64,000 bases of DNA from Gari tellinella (Eukaryota; Mollusca; Bivalvia; Cardiida; Psammobiidae). Where the stretch lies: positions 27,420,119 to 27,484,118 of the forward strand of contig OV277872.1 of NCBI GenBank assembly GCA_922989275.2. Reading direction: 5' to 3'. A model generated the notes under the pieces. That model did not search any database. It was not told the origin of the DNA and worked only from the letters and a program-made list of their open reading frames with translations. Of this stretch, positions 20,701 to 32,213 are shown piece by piece. The position numbers and the translations under genes were made by a program. Positions within the stretch are counted from its first letter, which is position 1, and each line of letters starts with the position of its first letter.

Positions 20701-21809
20701 TATAAAGATTTAAAAAAACAAACTCATGGAATTGTTGAAGACGCATAGTTTGCAGACGACGATTACATAGCAAGCAGTTAGAGAGCTAACCCAGAGGGGA
20801 AGGGTCGAATCTAACGCTGTAAGAACTTGTGATCCGACCCCATTTCAATATGTATATGGAAATAAAATATGTTTAAAATAACCCAATTTTCAAGAGTGAT
20901 TATTTGTATAAACATATTTTTTTTCTCAAATAGTTTAGATCGAGATGAGATCTGGAACAACTGCTTTACACTCGGATGCTATTCTATGTTGATATGAAAT
21001 GCATTACAATCCACTAAGACGAAATTTGCAGACGAAACTTTCATACTTGATCAAGGAGAAGGCTAGCTCAATTTGGAAGTATGATTATTGTTGGAAATAG
21101 TTTTAATCAAGACGATTATTAAACTTATACACGATACCGCGATTTCATTATTACTGTTGCAAATAGTTTGCATCCAGATGAGATCTGGATCAACTGTTTG
21201 ACACTCTGCATGCTATTTCATGATGAAATACAATGCATAAAAATCACTCGTGTAGAAACAGTAACTTTTAATTGCATCATGTATATAAGCCAGCTCTTAA
21301 ATTAACACTTCTGCATTTAACTGTTTTTTGATTATCAAATACTTATCGAGTATTAGTTACAGACTGTAAAGATTGCAATGGGTGTCATTATGATATATAC
21401 TAAACTCGCGGCAATACATTTTTTTATACATCAAAGTGTTAGCAGTGTGAACCAAGATCTCGCGTAACGCTGGGTCTAATCAATATCCAAACTGTTCGAC
21501 ATATTTTAGATCAGACAATGTCATTATGACATGCCATACATTACATTAAATTGTTGTTTTGACAGTTTGCAACTAGTACATGTTTTACTCAGCGGGTACA
21601 AGATACAAGAAGATTTATTTAACATCGGATACAATATAACAGTAAACATTAGCTGTAACAGTTTTTTTCCGACAAACACAAGTATAATATAAACAAGAGT
21701 AAAAGGCTGTAAAAAGAAGAACTGTAAAAGAAAGGGTTTACATATACAGTGGATGCAAGCTAGGAATACAAACTACAAATGTATTAAGGTTGTTTCGTTT
21801 TATTTTCCA
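20701..21809. other. decayed repeat relatives, otherwise unassigned
   Basis: Contains scattered D-type arms (for example 21167-21200) and a T-rich tract near 21664. Nothing coding. Confidence 0.4.
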
Positions 21810-21815
21810 GAACTA

Positions 21816-22024
21816 CAGGGCTGCCATTTCTCCGGATTTTCCATAAATCTCCGGATTTTTCCCCTGTACATGGTAGCTTAAGGCGCATTCTGCTTTACTT
21901 ACAGCCTGCTTTAAGTAGTCGCATGTCAACAATTTAAGGAAAAGGCTATGGGGGTAAAGGTACGATTCGTAAAATTCAAATTTGGAAATCTTAGGATTTT
22001 TCATGTCAACTTATAGCAGCCCTT
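21816..22024 (+). mobile_element. family H MITE, copy 2, with 6-bp TSD
   Basis: CAGGGCTGCCATTTCTCCGG to TTATAGCAGCCCTT, flanked by GAACTA at 21810-21815 and 22025-22030. Its interior (ATGGTAGCTTAAGGCGCATT ... GGGGGTAAAGGTACG) is a family A hairpin that has lost the left arm. TSD length and the CAGGGCT end match family C. Confidence 0.82.
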
Positions 22025-22030
22025 GAACTA

Positions 22031-22960
22031 GGAGCTTTGATTCATTAGACTCTGCACGGTAATTATAGTAATAATTGATCAGGCACTAAATCATCGAGAA
22101 TCAGAATCAACTTTGGAACTAATTTAAATAATACGTCCACTCAATGATAGGTCACATTTGAAGAGAAGTTGTTGCTTAATGAAGGGCAACAGTAATCATC
22201 AATACTTGAAACAGACTATGGAGTAAAGGGTTAAATGACCGTTTAACACAAATTTTAAAGAACAGAACATCTTTAATACATTCAGGCATACAAGCAGCAT
22301 TTGATGAGGTATGAATAGTATAGCATGTACATATAATATCACGTGACAACAGTGAAACTAATATTCGTATTGTATCAGCCTGAAAAGTGGAGTGAACATT
22401 CTAAGGGTTTAAGCGGGGGCTGGGTCTATTTACGTGCAATGTCGAAACCTTCGAAATATTATAGGCATGCATTGTATTAAGCTTAAAGCAGACTGACGGT
22501 AAAGCATAATAAGGTTTGCATTGTATTATGAGGTCACCATTCTCCAAAAAAAAGGTATGGGGTGATGATCAGTTAAACAATAGATGTTTTTGAATATAAA
22601 AAAAGTTCAGTGTTTGCTGTTACGAATATAAAGCTCCATTTTCCACATTTTACAACAACATTCAAAACTTTTCATAATTTTGAACAATTTAAAAAACATT
22701 TACGACGTCGCGGAAGAGAATGATATAAGTTCAATTGAACATCGGCGACTCGGAGGAAAATAATTGATTGTCGACCATCTAGCGATAATCGGTACACAAC
22801 TAATTTTTATGCTATATAGATATAATGATAGTATATTGTTTTACGAGAAGAAATTGCCTTCATCTTAAAACTCTCCTGGTTTGTAACAGACCAAGTTTTC
22901 CAATCGTGATCTGACTAAGAATAGGTTAAATATTGTTGTTTTGCTAGTTGTTGATTTTTA
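22031..22960. other. fragments of family A, otherwise unassigned
   Basis: GGAGTAAAGGGTTAAATG at about 22209-22226 is a family A right end. A degraded alpha hairpin lies at about 22480-22535. No genes. Confidence 0.4.
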
Positions 22961-22974
22961 ATTGAATGAACAGG

Positions 22975-23640
22975 ACTACAGGACATTTTTGCCCATTGCT
23001 TACATGTAGCTCAGGGTGAGTTTTTGCAATCCTTGAATGTCCGGCGTCCGTCGTGCGTCGTTAGTCGTCCGTCGTTAGTCGTCAACAATTTTAGTGTTTA
23101 CACTCTAGAGGCCACACTTTTTATCCATTCCTTCTCAAATTTGTTCAGATTGTATGTTACCATAAGAGTTCGAATGAGTTCAATAATGGTTGAAATCGGA
23201 TCAATAGATCAGGAGTTATCTGCCTTTGAATTGCTGAAAATGCCATATTTAACAGTGTTTACACTCTAGAGGCCACACTTTTTATCCAATCTTTCTCAAA
23301 TTCGTTCAGATAGTATGTTACTATAAGAGTTCGGATGAGTTTAATAATGGTTGAAATCGGATCAATAGATCAAGAGTTATCTATATTTAAGGGTGTTTAC
23401 ACTCTAGAGGCCACAATTTTTATCCAATCTATTTCAAACGTGCTCAGATTGTATATGTCTGTAAGAGTTTTAATGAGTTTAATTGTGGTTGAAATCAGAC
23501 AAATAGATAGATCTACCTTTGAATTGCTGAAAATGCCATATTTAAGGGTGTTTACACTCTAGAAGTCAAATTTTTTATCCAATCTTTCTCAAACTTGCTC
23601 ATATTATATATGACCATAAGAGATCATATGAGTCCGATTA
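22975..23640 (+). repeat. left half of an interrupted repeat with internal 150-bp units
   Basis: Begins near GCTCAGGGTGAGTTTTTGC, then a CGTC-rich stretch (GTCCGTCGTTAGTCGTC), then about four tandem units that each open with GTTTACACTCTAGAGGCCAC (about 23095, 23256, 23393 and 23549). The same units resume at about 28610 after the LINE and MITEs. This resembles a sequence I associate with bivalve genomes, but I cannot name it. Confidence 0.7.
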
Positions 23641-23689
23641 TATGCATGTTTCCCAGCAACAAAGGGAAGCGCCAATTGATGGTGAGGGT

Positions 23690-26600
23690 GATTAGCTAAA
23701 CGTTCATCAGTCTCAGATCAGTTGGACGGAGAAAACAGCGCCTAGCGGTTATTGGGAGACGGCTATTGTGCCACATATAGTAGTAATGGTCATAACAATG
23801 AACAGATTTCTGTAAATAGTAATAATATAAAAAATTTGTCGTTAAATGTTTGTGGGATTTTATCGAAACTTAATTGCCCAGAATTTATATCTTATATTAG
23901 CAAGTATGATATAGTAGGCTTACAGGAGATTAAAACTGATGACACTGATCAGATATGTGTTCCGGGCTTTGAAGTTCACATGTTCAGTAGGAAAAAACTG
24001 TCGAATTATCGTTCAGGAGGGATGGCTCTACTTGTACGAGAAAATTTAGCACCTTATGTCCAAATTGATACAAGTAATAAGTGTAAATTAGTAACATTTT
24101 TTACTATTTCAAAAGAAATATACGGCAGTCAGAACAGCATTTGCGACGAAGATCTAAAGTGTGGATTGGTCTATGTACCACCAAATGGCTCCAAATATTC
24201 GCATCCCGATCCTTTTTTTGAAATTCAGGTTGAAATGATAAGGTACTTTTCTAGTAGCAAACATTGTTTATTGTTTGGTGATTGGAACTCAAGATGTGGA
24301 ATTTTAAAAGATTATATCGAGATTGATGAAGTTATCTCTGAACTATATGACTTACAAACATTACAAAATGAAGAGAATGAAATATTTCGAAATTTTTCAA
24401 TGTACAATGTACCGTTGGATAGAAATGTTAAAAGTAATACTACTAACAATTATGGCAATCAATTTATTGATTTATGTAAGAATAATAATATGTTTCTTTG
24501 GAATGGTAGAATCAAAAATGAGTTTTACCATCCTAAATTGACATGAAAGGATGCTAGCACAGTTGACTATTTTTTATCCTCTTCATTTGTGTTTGAAAAT
24601 ATCTTAGATTTCAACATTGATGATTTTTGTTCTCTCTATTCTGATGTTCACTGTCCATTGTATGCAGTTTTGAAAACTAAAGGTTGTTTACCTGAAACCA
24701 AAGTTAAAAATGATGTTCAAAAACCAGATAAAATTAAGCTGTGTGACACGAACAAAACAGAGTTATTTTTAGAAAATATTGATCTAGCAAAGGTATCTGA
24801 TATTGAAATGAAACTGGACAGAATGGTGGAGGCTAGTACTGTCTTATAAACTGATATGGACGATATAGTATCCAGCATTGCGTCTGTATTTAGAAATTCT
24901 TCTAAAGAATCATTTGGCACTGTTAAGCAGCGACTAAATGATAATAAAGCCCCAAAGAGAAATAAATACCCCTGGTTTGATAGATCATGCCAAAATATAA
25001 GAAATATATATCATAAAACAAGACAAGCATACAATAAACATAAAACACTTTACTTTAAAGAGCTTTTAAAATCCATAAGTAAAGAATATAAAAACACATT
25101 AAAACATGCAAGAACTAACTTTGATTCTGCTAAGATAGACACATTACGTAAATTGAAAAACGCGGACTCCCGGCATTATTGGAAAGTAATTAATTGTAAA
25201 AATGACCAATCACAACCTGCAGCACCTTTAAATGATTTTTTTCAATTCTTTAAATCAATAAATGAAAATCACCAGAATGAAAATGAAAACGAAAACGATA
25301 ATGAAATAGAACATACTGCACTAAATGAAGACATAAATGGTCCAATAACAGAACAAGAAATCATTAAAGCGGTTAAAAGTTTAAAAACTAATAAAGCACC
25401 AGGCGTTGATGAAATTATAAATGAACAAATAAAATACTCAATAAATACCATGGTTTCTGTTTACATAAAACTCTTCAATACAGTTTTTAATACGGGTATA
25501 ATACCTCAAGAATGGACAATCGGAATTATCAAACCGATTTACAAAAATAAAGGTGACCCTAACAAACCTGAAAATTATCGCCCGATATCACTCCTGAGCT
25601 GTCTCGGGAAATTATTTACATGTATTCTAAACAATAGACTAAATGAATTTGCCGAGAAAACAAATTTGATACATGAGACACAGGCAGGGTTTAGAAAGAA
25701 CTTTTCAACCATAGACAATGTTTTTATTCTAAAACACTTAATTGATCTTGTTCTTTCAAGTAAGAAAAAGTTTTACTGCTGTTTTGTCGATTTTAAACAA
25801 GCCTTCGATCCAGTTTGGCGAGTAGGTCTATGGCAAAAACTAAGAAAAGAACATATCAATGGAAAATGTTTTGACATTATCAAAAGCATGTACAACAATA
25901 TTAAATCAAAAGTTATGACTGCAGAAGGATCTACCCCGTTCTTTGACTGCCTTGTAGGAGTAAGACAGGGAGAAAATGTATCCCCTTTTTTGTTTTCTAT
26001 TTTCCTAAATGACCTTGAACAATACTTAAGTGATAAAGTACATGGCATAGCCAGTGATATAGATGTAGATGGAGTACGCATATACCTAAAGCTTTTTGTA
26101 TTATTATATGCCGACGATACGATAATTTTTAGTGATAACGAGCAGGATCTACAGAATGCTCTGGACAGATTTAAGGAATACTGCGATTTATGGAAACTTA
26201 ATATTAATGAAAATAAAACGAAAATTTTGCTCTTTGGTAAGGGATCTGCTAAATGTAACTGTTCATTCAAAATAGGTACACATGTTATTGAACTTGTAAA
26301 TGAATATAAATATTTAGGTTTATTGTTTACAAAAAGTGGGAGTTTTCATAAAACAAAATTGCAAATTGCTGCTCAAGCTAGTAAGGCAATGTTTGCATTA
26401 ATAAGACGGATTAAAGTATTGTCACTTCCATATGATATACAAATAGACCTTTTCGAAAAAACAATAAAACCAATACTCTTGTATGGGTGTGAACTCTGGG
26501 GGTTTGGAAACTGTCAAATGCTAGAGAAGGTGCAACTTAAGTTTTACAAATACATTTTTAATTTAAAAACATCTACACCATCATATATGATATACGGAGA

Positions 26601-27510
26601 AACCGGTGTTACTCCGTTAATACTTAATATTAAAAACAGGGTTATTGCATATTGGACCCGACTTATTGAAAATTTATCTACAAATCAAAGTACAAAATTA
26701 GCATCAAAACTTTATGTCACAATATTCACACTACATTCCAAAAATAAAATTAAATCACAGTGGCTAGAAAATACTAAACAGTATCTTTGTAATACTGGCT
26801 TTTCTGGAATCTGGTACAGTCAAAGCTTTGTTAGTTCCAAATGGCTTATAAAAGCATCTTATCAAAAACTTAAAGATATCTTTATACAAAACTGGCACTC
26901 AGACCTTAACCAAACATCGGATTCCAGTATTTATAAATACATAAAACAAAACTTTGGCCGCAGTGGTTATTTAGACAAGTTGCCTAATTATTTTGGTAAA
27001 AATATTATTAAATACTTCACCCGAAATCATCGACTTCCTATTGAAACAGGCCGCTGGCATAATATACCTTACATTGAGCGGAAATGTATATATTGTACAG
27101 ATATCGGAGATGAGTATCACTATTTACTTGTTTGTCCAACGTTTAATAACTTAAGATTGACATATATTGATTATCAAACTAGAACGAGACCAAGTAAACG
27201 AAAATTAATGGAACTAATAACGCATAATAATATTGAAAAACTAAAAAATCTAAGTATATTTTGCAGCAAAATTAAGCAAACCTTTAAGGACTAGATCTAT
27301 AGATTCTAAAATATTTTTAAATGTTTTCTAAAATTCATATCTGGCCCCATGCTTGTGAAGCGTTTGATTTGAGTCTGGGATCGTTCTCGGGTCTTTGGTT
27401 GGTCAGATGTGAGCAGAATGCTCAAGTCTGACAAATCATGGGATTGGGGCCGTCTCGGGCTTGTCTCGGATGCTTTATAGGCGTGGACCCAGTACATGTA
27501 AATGATTTAA
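23690..27510 (+). mobile_element. non-LTR retrotransposon (LINE), nearly full length
   Basis: Spans a presumed 5' leader (from about CATCAGTCTCAGATCAGTTG, 23704), one long frame coding an endonuclease and reverse transcriptase, and a 3' region to about 27510. It was inserted into the repeat whose halves lie on either side. No target duplication could be read because the ends are not sharply defined. Clade assignment (jockey/CR1/L2-like group) cannot be settled by eye. Confidence 0.85.
23746..27294 (+). pseudogene. LINE ORF2: AP endonuclease plus reverse transcriptase, two in-frame stops
   Basis: One frame is open from 23746 to the stop at 27294 except for TGA at 24544-24546 and TAA at 24847-24849. 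Endonuclease motifs in order: LSLNVCGI, DIVGLQEIKTDD, LLFGDWN, TVDYFL and YSDVHCPL (the Ser-Asp-His block). Reverse transcriptase motifs: NYRPISLLSCLGK, FVDFKQAFD, GVRQGENVSPFLF and YADD at 26107-26118, then YKYLGLLF. The C terminus has a CX2CX7HX4C zinc-knuckle-like motif (CIYC...HYLLVC). No in-frame ATG precedes the endonuclease motifs, so the start codon is lost or the element is slightly 5'-truncated. With only two nonsense codons and no frameshift it is a fairly young dead copy. The role in an active relative would be target-primed reverse transcription. Confidence 0.92.
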
Positions 27511-27536
27511 TACTAATTGTTTGAAATATACATGCT

Positions 27537-27788
27537 TTAACTCATTTACCCCTGAAACTTTTCATCGAAAATTCCAATTCCAAGATAAGTCTGGTCATTT
27601 TTTTACTATTTATGGTTGTTTTTAACAATTAATTTTCAAAATGACAAACAGTGTAGACCCTGATCAGAGAGCTCTTTAATGAGCCCTCTGATCAGGGTCT
27701 GCACTGTTTGCACAGGACAAGTGTAATCCTCATAGGTACACTGTTTGAAAATGACGAGTATACTCGTCGTCAGGGTTGAATGTGTTAA
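27537..27788 (+). mobile_element. B-prime MITE (TTAA-flanked), complete
   Basis: TTAACTCATTTACCCCTGAA to GGGTTGAATGTGTTAA with a beta hairpin at about 27646-27713 (CAAACAGTGTAGACCCTGAT ... CTGTTTG). It is a relative of family B with its own ends (ACTCGTCG instead of GCGGGAC near the right side). Confidence 0.8.
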
Positions 27789-27835
27789 TAATCATATGTT
27801 GTGCAGTTTTCTGGTAATTTGTCGCTATACATGCT

Positions 27836-28062
27836 TTAAGTCATTTACCCCTGAAACTTTTCATCGAAAATTCCAATTTCAAAATAAGTCTAGTCAATTT
27901 TTGACTTTTTTATGGTTGTTTTCAATAATAAATTTCAAAATGACAAACAGTGTAGACCCTAATCAGAGGGCTCCTTAAGGTTTGCACAGGACAAATGTAA
28001 TCCGCATAGGTACTCTGTTTGCAAATGACGAGTATTCTCGTCGCCAGGGTTGAATGTGTTAA
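27836..28062 (+). mobile_element. B-prime MITE, hairpin truncated
   Basis: TTAAGTCATTTACCCCTGAA to GGGTTGAATGTGTTAA. After AGAGGGCTCCTTAAGG the right arm is missing and the sequence jumps to TTTGCACAGGACAAATG. Confidence 0.78.
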
Positions 28063-28276
28063 TAATCGTATGTTGTGCAGTTTTCTGGTAATTGGCGCTG
28101 TGGCACAGCCGGCGAGTTTTATGTGGGACAAAATATGGAATTGGCTGTTGCTGTGTATTCAGCGCTAGGTGGCCTGAAAACTGCACCATACACTAAATTC
28201 TAGATTAGATTATGACGTCGTTTTTTTAAATACAAATTACGTAACATTTACGTCATAATTATGGAATGTATATAAA

Positions 28277-28474
28277 CAGAGCTCCAGGTTGAAAAGGGGG
28301 AGTAACTCAAAACGAATAAAGTCTTTATTTCTGCATTAAACCATGTTGTGTCACTACTCATTAGAATCGACTCTCCGAGACGATTCAGGTGGGTGGTTAC
28401 ATCAAGGGATTTGGTGCTGAAATGTGTATGAATGTTGGATTTGTTCAGTTTACTTCCTCTTATCTGGAACCCTG
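28277..28474 (-). mobile_element. family C MITE, TSD TATAAA
   Basis: CAGAGCTCCAGGTTGAAA to CTTATCTGGAACCCTG. TATAAA at 28271-28276 and 28476-28481, with one extra G at the right junction. Loop mutated to TCC. Confidence 0.82.
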
Positions 28475-28599
28475 GTATAAAACTATGTGTAGCCGTTTTC
28501 CCTTATATTGTTTACTTTTGTTGTTCAATGTTACTTTGAGTTATAATTATAATGCTAATGTTTCTCACTATCCGTGGGACTTATGCATATGTAAATAAA

Positions 28600-29207
28600 A
28601 GTTGAAAGTTGGTTGAAATTTAATGAAATAGGTCAAGAGTTATCTACCTTTGAATTGCTGAAAATGCCATATTTAACGTTGTTTACACTCTAGCGGCAAC
28701 AATTTTTTATCAAGTCTTTTCCAAACTTGCTCAGATTGTATATTACCATAAGAGTTCGCATAAGTGTGATTATGGTTGAAATCAGACCAATAGGTCAAGT
28801 GTTATCTGCCCTTGAATTGCTGAAAATGCAATATCCAACAGCGTTTACACTCGTGCAGCTTCAGTTTTCAATTGATTTTGATTGTACTTGCACACAAATT
28901 ATATAGCTATAAGTTCTCAAAGGAGTGCAATTATTGTTCAAATCTAATCATTGTGGCAATAGTTATCTGCCCTTGATATACTTTGAAATGCTAGAAAAGG
29001 CTTCATTTCAGTATTGTTTAGGCTCTAGTTATCTGCCCTTGAAGTACTCTACTATAGAATTATGAGGTTTGTATTCCAAAATTGTTTACATGCTATACTA
29101 CATGTTTGAATGGATTTAGACTAAAACATGTGAAACAGAAAGGGAAAGCTTTCAGGCTTCGGTACAACAGGTGAGCGATATCAGGGCCTTCAGGCCCTCT
29201 TGTTTAC
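28600..29207 (+). repeat. right half of the interrupted repeat
   Basis: Two more GTTTACACTCTAG-type units (about 28680 and 28843) lead into diverged sequence and a terminal block GGTGAGCGATATCAGGGCC ending TTCAGGCCCTCTTGTTT, which holds a small hairpin (AGGGCCTTCAGGCCCT). Confidence 0.7.
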
Positions 29208-29315
29208 TTACAGAAGAATGCGTACTTATTTACCGTTTAAATGTTACAGAAACGCACACGCAACACACTAAATGACAACTTTTAGACAATCCTGAATATC
29301 CATTTAAATCTGAAT

Positions 29316-29377
29316 GGCAAACAGTTTAAAGCCTGATTACACACCGGGTTACTCAGCGTCTCCAACCTGTTTGCAAT
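29316..29377. mobile_element. beta-type hairpin, degraded
   Basis: GCAAACAGTTTAAAGCCTGA and CCAACCTGTTTGCAA around ACACCGGGTTACTCAGCGTC. Confidence 0.5.
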
Positions 29378-29500
29378 GGAAATAATAATTTAAAGCAATT
29401 TTTGCACTATTATTGAAAAGAATAACGTTTAATCCACTGCACATATCCCTTTATGTAGCTGGTTTGAGATTATGGTGAAACAGATTGATAGACTTCACTG

Positions 29501-29577
29501 GCTTGCTTGATAGCTCAGCGTGTAGAGTGCAGGCATAGTAAGCCAAAGGCACTAGATTCAAGTCCCAGTTGAGTCAC
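29501..29577 (+). mobile_element. tRNA-like SINE head
   Basis: An A-box-like TAGCTCAGCGTGTAG (29511-29525) and a B-box-like GATTCAAGTCC (29555-29565) are spaced as in a tRNA gene and are followed by CCAGTTGAGTCAC. The acceptor stem does not pair as in a real tRNA, so this is better read as the head of a SINE. Confidence 0.55.
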
Positions 29578-29737
29578 AACTTTTTCACCATGTTACATTT
29601 TGCGCACGAAGTAAACAAAAACGTTATTCTTCATTACGGGAATTTGCATGGAATTATCTCAGAACGTTTAATAAATCAGAATGGTACAACTGGAAGCAGG
29701 TGTTCTTTTATCACCCCGACAGTCTTCCAGCGCCTTC

Positions 29738-29980
29738 AGCGCTTTGATTAAATTATCTCCCCTTATCTGGAGCTTTTGCATGACTCAATGGCACACACTA
29801 TAATAAACATCTACTAGTATCATCTGAACTGTTACATTGGCTACTAAAATAAGGATTTTTTCTAGTAAAGAGTAGATTCATGTTTTAAACTGAGCCTTTA
29901 TGAAAACGTGGTGCACACTCGATCAGACAGCTCCTTTAGGAGCTATCTTATCTGGGTCTACACTTCTTTCAAAAAGGGTC
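29738..29980. mobile_element. fragments of family C and a beta hairpin
   Basis: CTCCCCTTATCTGGAGCTTTT (29757-29777) is a family C right end without a partner. At 29910-29966 GATCAGACAGCTCC and GGAGCTATCTTATCTGGGTC are worn beta arms. Confidence 0.5.
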
Positions 29981-30003
29981 TACACTGGTTTAAAAAAACA
30001 ACA

Positions 30004-30274
30004 ATAAATCCCATTAGCCTCATAGTCTTTTTTCCAATTTTGAAGATTGGTAACTACTTAAAGCAAGTTGAAAGTAAAGCAGAATGCGCCTTAAGGCGCA
30101 TTCTGCTTTACTTTCGACCTGCTTTAAGCTACCATCATTTCGGATATACATGTAGAACATTATATTTCTCATATCTCATGGTGCAAATTCATGATTGTAT
30201 AAATTGGACCTATTTTATTCAGTGGAGGAATAAATTGTATGCGTAAAAAGGCGTATTTATGGAGTTATGGGTTA
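30004..30274 (+). mobile_element. family A MITE
   Basis: The left TIR is worn (TAAATCCCATTAGCCTCAT). The hairpin at 30057-30127 is essentially perfect with apex GCGCCTTAAGGCGC. The right end is GGAGTTATGGGTTA. Confidence 0.82.
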
Positions 30275-30527
30275 TAGCAGGAGAGGGGTGGCCGGGGTAA
30301 TGATGATATAATAGCTAGACATCTACTAGTCTGCCCAGACAACCTTTCATATTAATTAAGAGTTACAGCCCCGGTATTAAGATATTGGGTCAGTTCATAA
30401 ACAGGATTATATGATATTATCTATGTCAGATTTACTTGGTTTAATGGTTACCATAGCAACAAGAAAATAGGATTTATGGCTCTGTATGAGAAGATTTAAA
30501 GATAATGGATGAATTATAAGGTATAAG

Positions 30528-30724
30528 CAGAGCTCCAGATAAGGGGAGTATTTCAAAAACTAAAACCTTTATTTCTCAATTAAACCCTATGATGTCACTA
30601 CTCATTAGAATCGTCTCTTCGAGACAATTCTAATGAGTAGTAACACCATAGGATTTGGTGCTGAATTGAGTGAGTAAATGTTGGATTTGTGCAATTTACT
30701 CCCTGGAGCTTATCTGGAGCCCTG
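30528..30724 (-). mobile_element. family C MITE with 6-bp TSD
   Basis: CAGAGCTCCAGATAAG to CTTATCTGGAGCCCTG with TATAAG on both sides (30522-30527, 30725-30730). Loop triplet TTC. A duplicated CTCCCTGGAG occurs just before the right TIR. Confidence 0.9.
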
Positions 30725-30856
30725 TATAAGATATAAGGTTACTTTAGTCTTCAATGGTATTACCATCACATCCAATAATACAGCAAGCTATTGAAGTACT
30801 TACTCCATCACAACCTGATTTAGCTCGTGGTTACATAACGGGGCCAAGTGAACTTT

Positions 30857-31048
30857 TAATCCCTTACCCTTATAGCTTGTATAAAGTGTTATAGACAGGT
30901 GGTTGCTTAAACTTTAACTCATTACTCCATAGATACGCATTTGTACGCATTTATTTTATTCCTCCACTAAAGAAAATAGTTAAAATTTCTGGTCATGAAT
31001 GTGTCTTAAGAAATATTTTCTATATTCTTATAGCAAGTGATAGCTTTT
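30857..31048. mobile_element. two family A fragments
   Basis: TTAATCCCTTACCCTTATAG to GACAGGTGGTTGCTTAAAC is a left short side. TTAACTCATTACTCCATAGA to TCTTATAGCAAGTGATAGC is a long side in the opposite orientation. The hairpin is lost. Confidence 0.6.
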
Positions 31049-31254
31049 CCCTGCACTCAAAGGAGTTGAGAATTTCTTTGTTAATTATTGCTTGATGCAA
31101 ACTTGTAATTTTGAAGTGAGAAGTTGATTTGTTGGGAACTCTAACATTAAAACAGAAAGCTGACATGGTGGCAGATGATACTAGTTAGAGAAAATGTGAA
31201 AAATACAATTAAGGTCAGCTTCCACAGAATAGAACTGATGATGTTAAATACAGG

Positions 31255-31372
31255 TTTGCAGCTTAAAGCAGGATGAAAGTAAAGCAGAAAGCTCCTTTAG
31301 GAGCTTTCTGCTTTACTGTCATCATGCTTCAAGCAATCAAGAGGTTTAGGTACTACAGAGTCATTTTTTGAG
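31255..31372. mobile_element. E-type alpha hairpin
   Basis: CTTAAAGCAGGATGAAAGTA pairs with TACTGTCATCATGCTTCAAG, apex AGCTCCTTTAGGAGCT. Downstream GAGCGGTTGTTATAGGAAC recalls a Tigger-like right end. Confidence 0.65.
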
Positions 31373-31690
31373 CGGTTGTTATAGGAACTTTGCAGTTTTG
31401 TCTTCATGGGGGTAGAGTGATGGATTCCGTTGTTAACCGGTATTTATTTTGCCAGTAATGCTAGGATTATTACTGGGGGTTTGTAATTCAGTTAGAGACA
31501 GAGTTTTCTGAAAGCAATGAAAACAATCTGTTTCTTGTTTACAGAGTAGGGGGGTAAGACTATAGTTCCTTGAAATGTAGAGGTTTAAACAAATTCATCG
31601 ACATTTTTTATGATTTTACAAATGGTGGAGTCAAAATTGCCAGTTCCTGAAACTTTTTTGTGAAAATTACCAAGTACCAAATACGTACAG

Positions 31691-31930
31691 TGGAGAATCT
31701 GTTATTCTTTCCCAATAAACGCGTTAACGCTAAAACTATTATTTGCAGTGCAAACAGTTTGGAGCCTGATCAGACGCCGGGTAACCCGGCGTCTGATCAG
31801 GCTCCAAACTGTTTGCCACCAAGATAAACAAGAATTATCAGAATTGTCCAAAAGTTGTTCTTTTCTACGTTTTAGTGCTTTGCGTTTGCGTACGTTTGCG
31901 TTTAAACGGGAAAGAATAACAGATTCTCCA
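31691..31930. mobile_element. element X: 23-bp perfect TIRs around a D-type hairpin
   Basis: TGGAGAATCTGTTATTCTTT plus CCC at 31691-31713 is the exact reverse complement of 31908-31930. A GTACAG hexamer lies just left (31685-31690) and, two bases on, right. The centre (about 31753-31817) is a beta hairpin CAAACAGTTTGGAGCCTGAT ... GGCTCCAAACTGTTTG with apex CGCCGGGTAACCCGGCG. No other copy of these ends was seen in the window. Confidence 0.82.
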
Positions 31931-32012
31931 TTGTACAGTAAAACCATGATGAAGAGGTTGTTTGTTTTCAATCCTTTCCCCAATAGCTAAAAGTACTTAT
32001 AATGCCCTTTTA

Positions 32013-32205
32013 CAGGGCTCCAGATAAGAGGGAGTAAACTGCACAAATTCAACATTTTCTCACTTATTTTAGCATCAAATCCTATGGTGTCACTACTCAT
32101 TAGAATCGTCTCTTCGAGACGATTCTAATGAGTAGTGACACCATAGGGTTTAAGTCAGAAATAAAGATTTTAGTTTTTGAAATACTCCCCTTATCTGGAT
32201 CCCTG
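32013..32205 (+). mobile_element. family C MITE
   Basis: CAGGGCTCCAGATAAG to CTTATCTGGATCCCTG, loop TTC, stem perfect. The flanking hexamers do not match because element K begins eight bases to the right. Confidence 0.88.
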
Positions 32206-32213
32206 CCTATTAT

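Larger units (their letters stand above)
27527..28098 (+). repeat. tandem duplication, unit about 300 bp, holding two B-like MITEs
   Basis: The unit starts ATACATGCTTTAA and runs through TTAATAATCATATGTTGTGC. The second copy begins near 27827. Copies differ by small changes, and the second has lost the right arm of its hairpin. Confidence 0.8.

Noticed and set aside
18804..29803. Shared flank GGCACACACTATAAT at 18.82 and 29.79 kb as a target-site family
   Set aside because: About 20 shared bases next to family C ends in both places, but too little to define an element.
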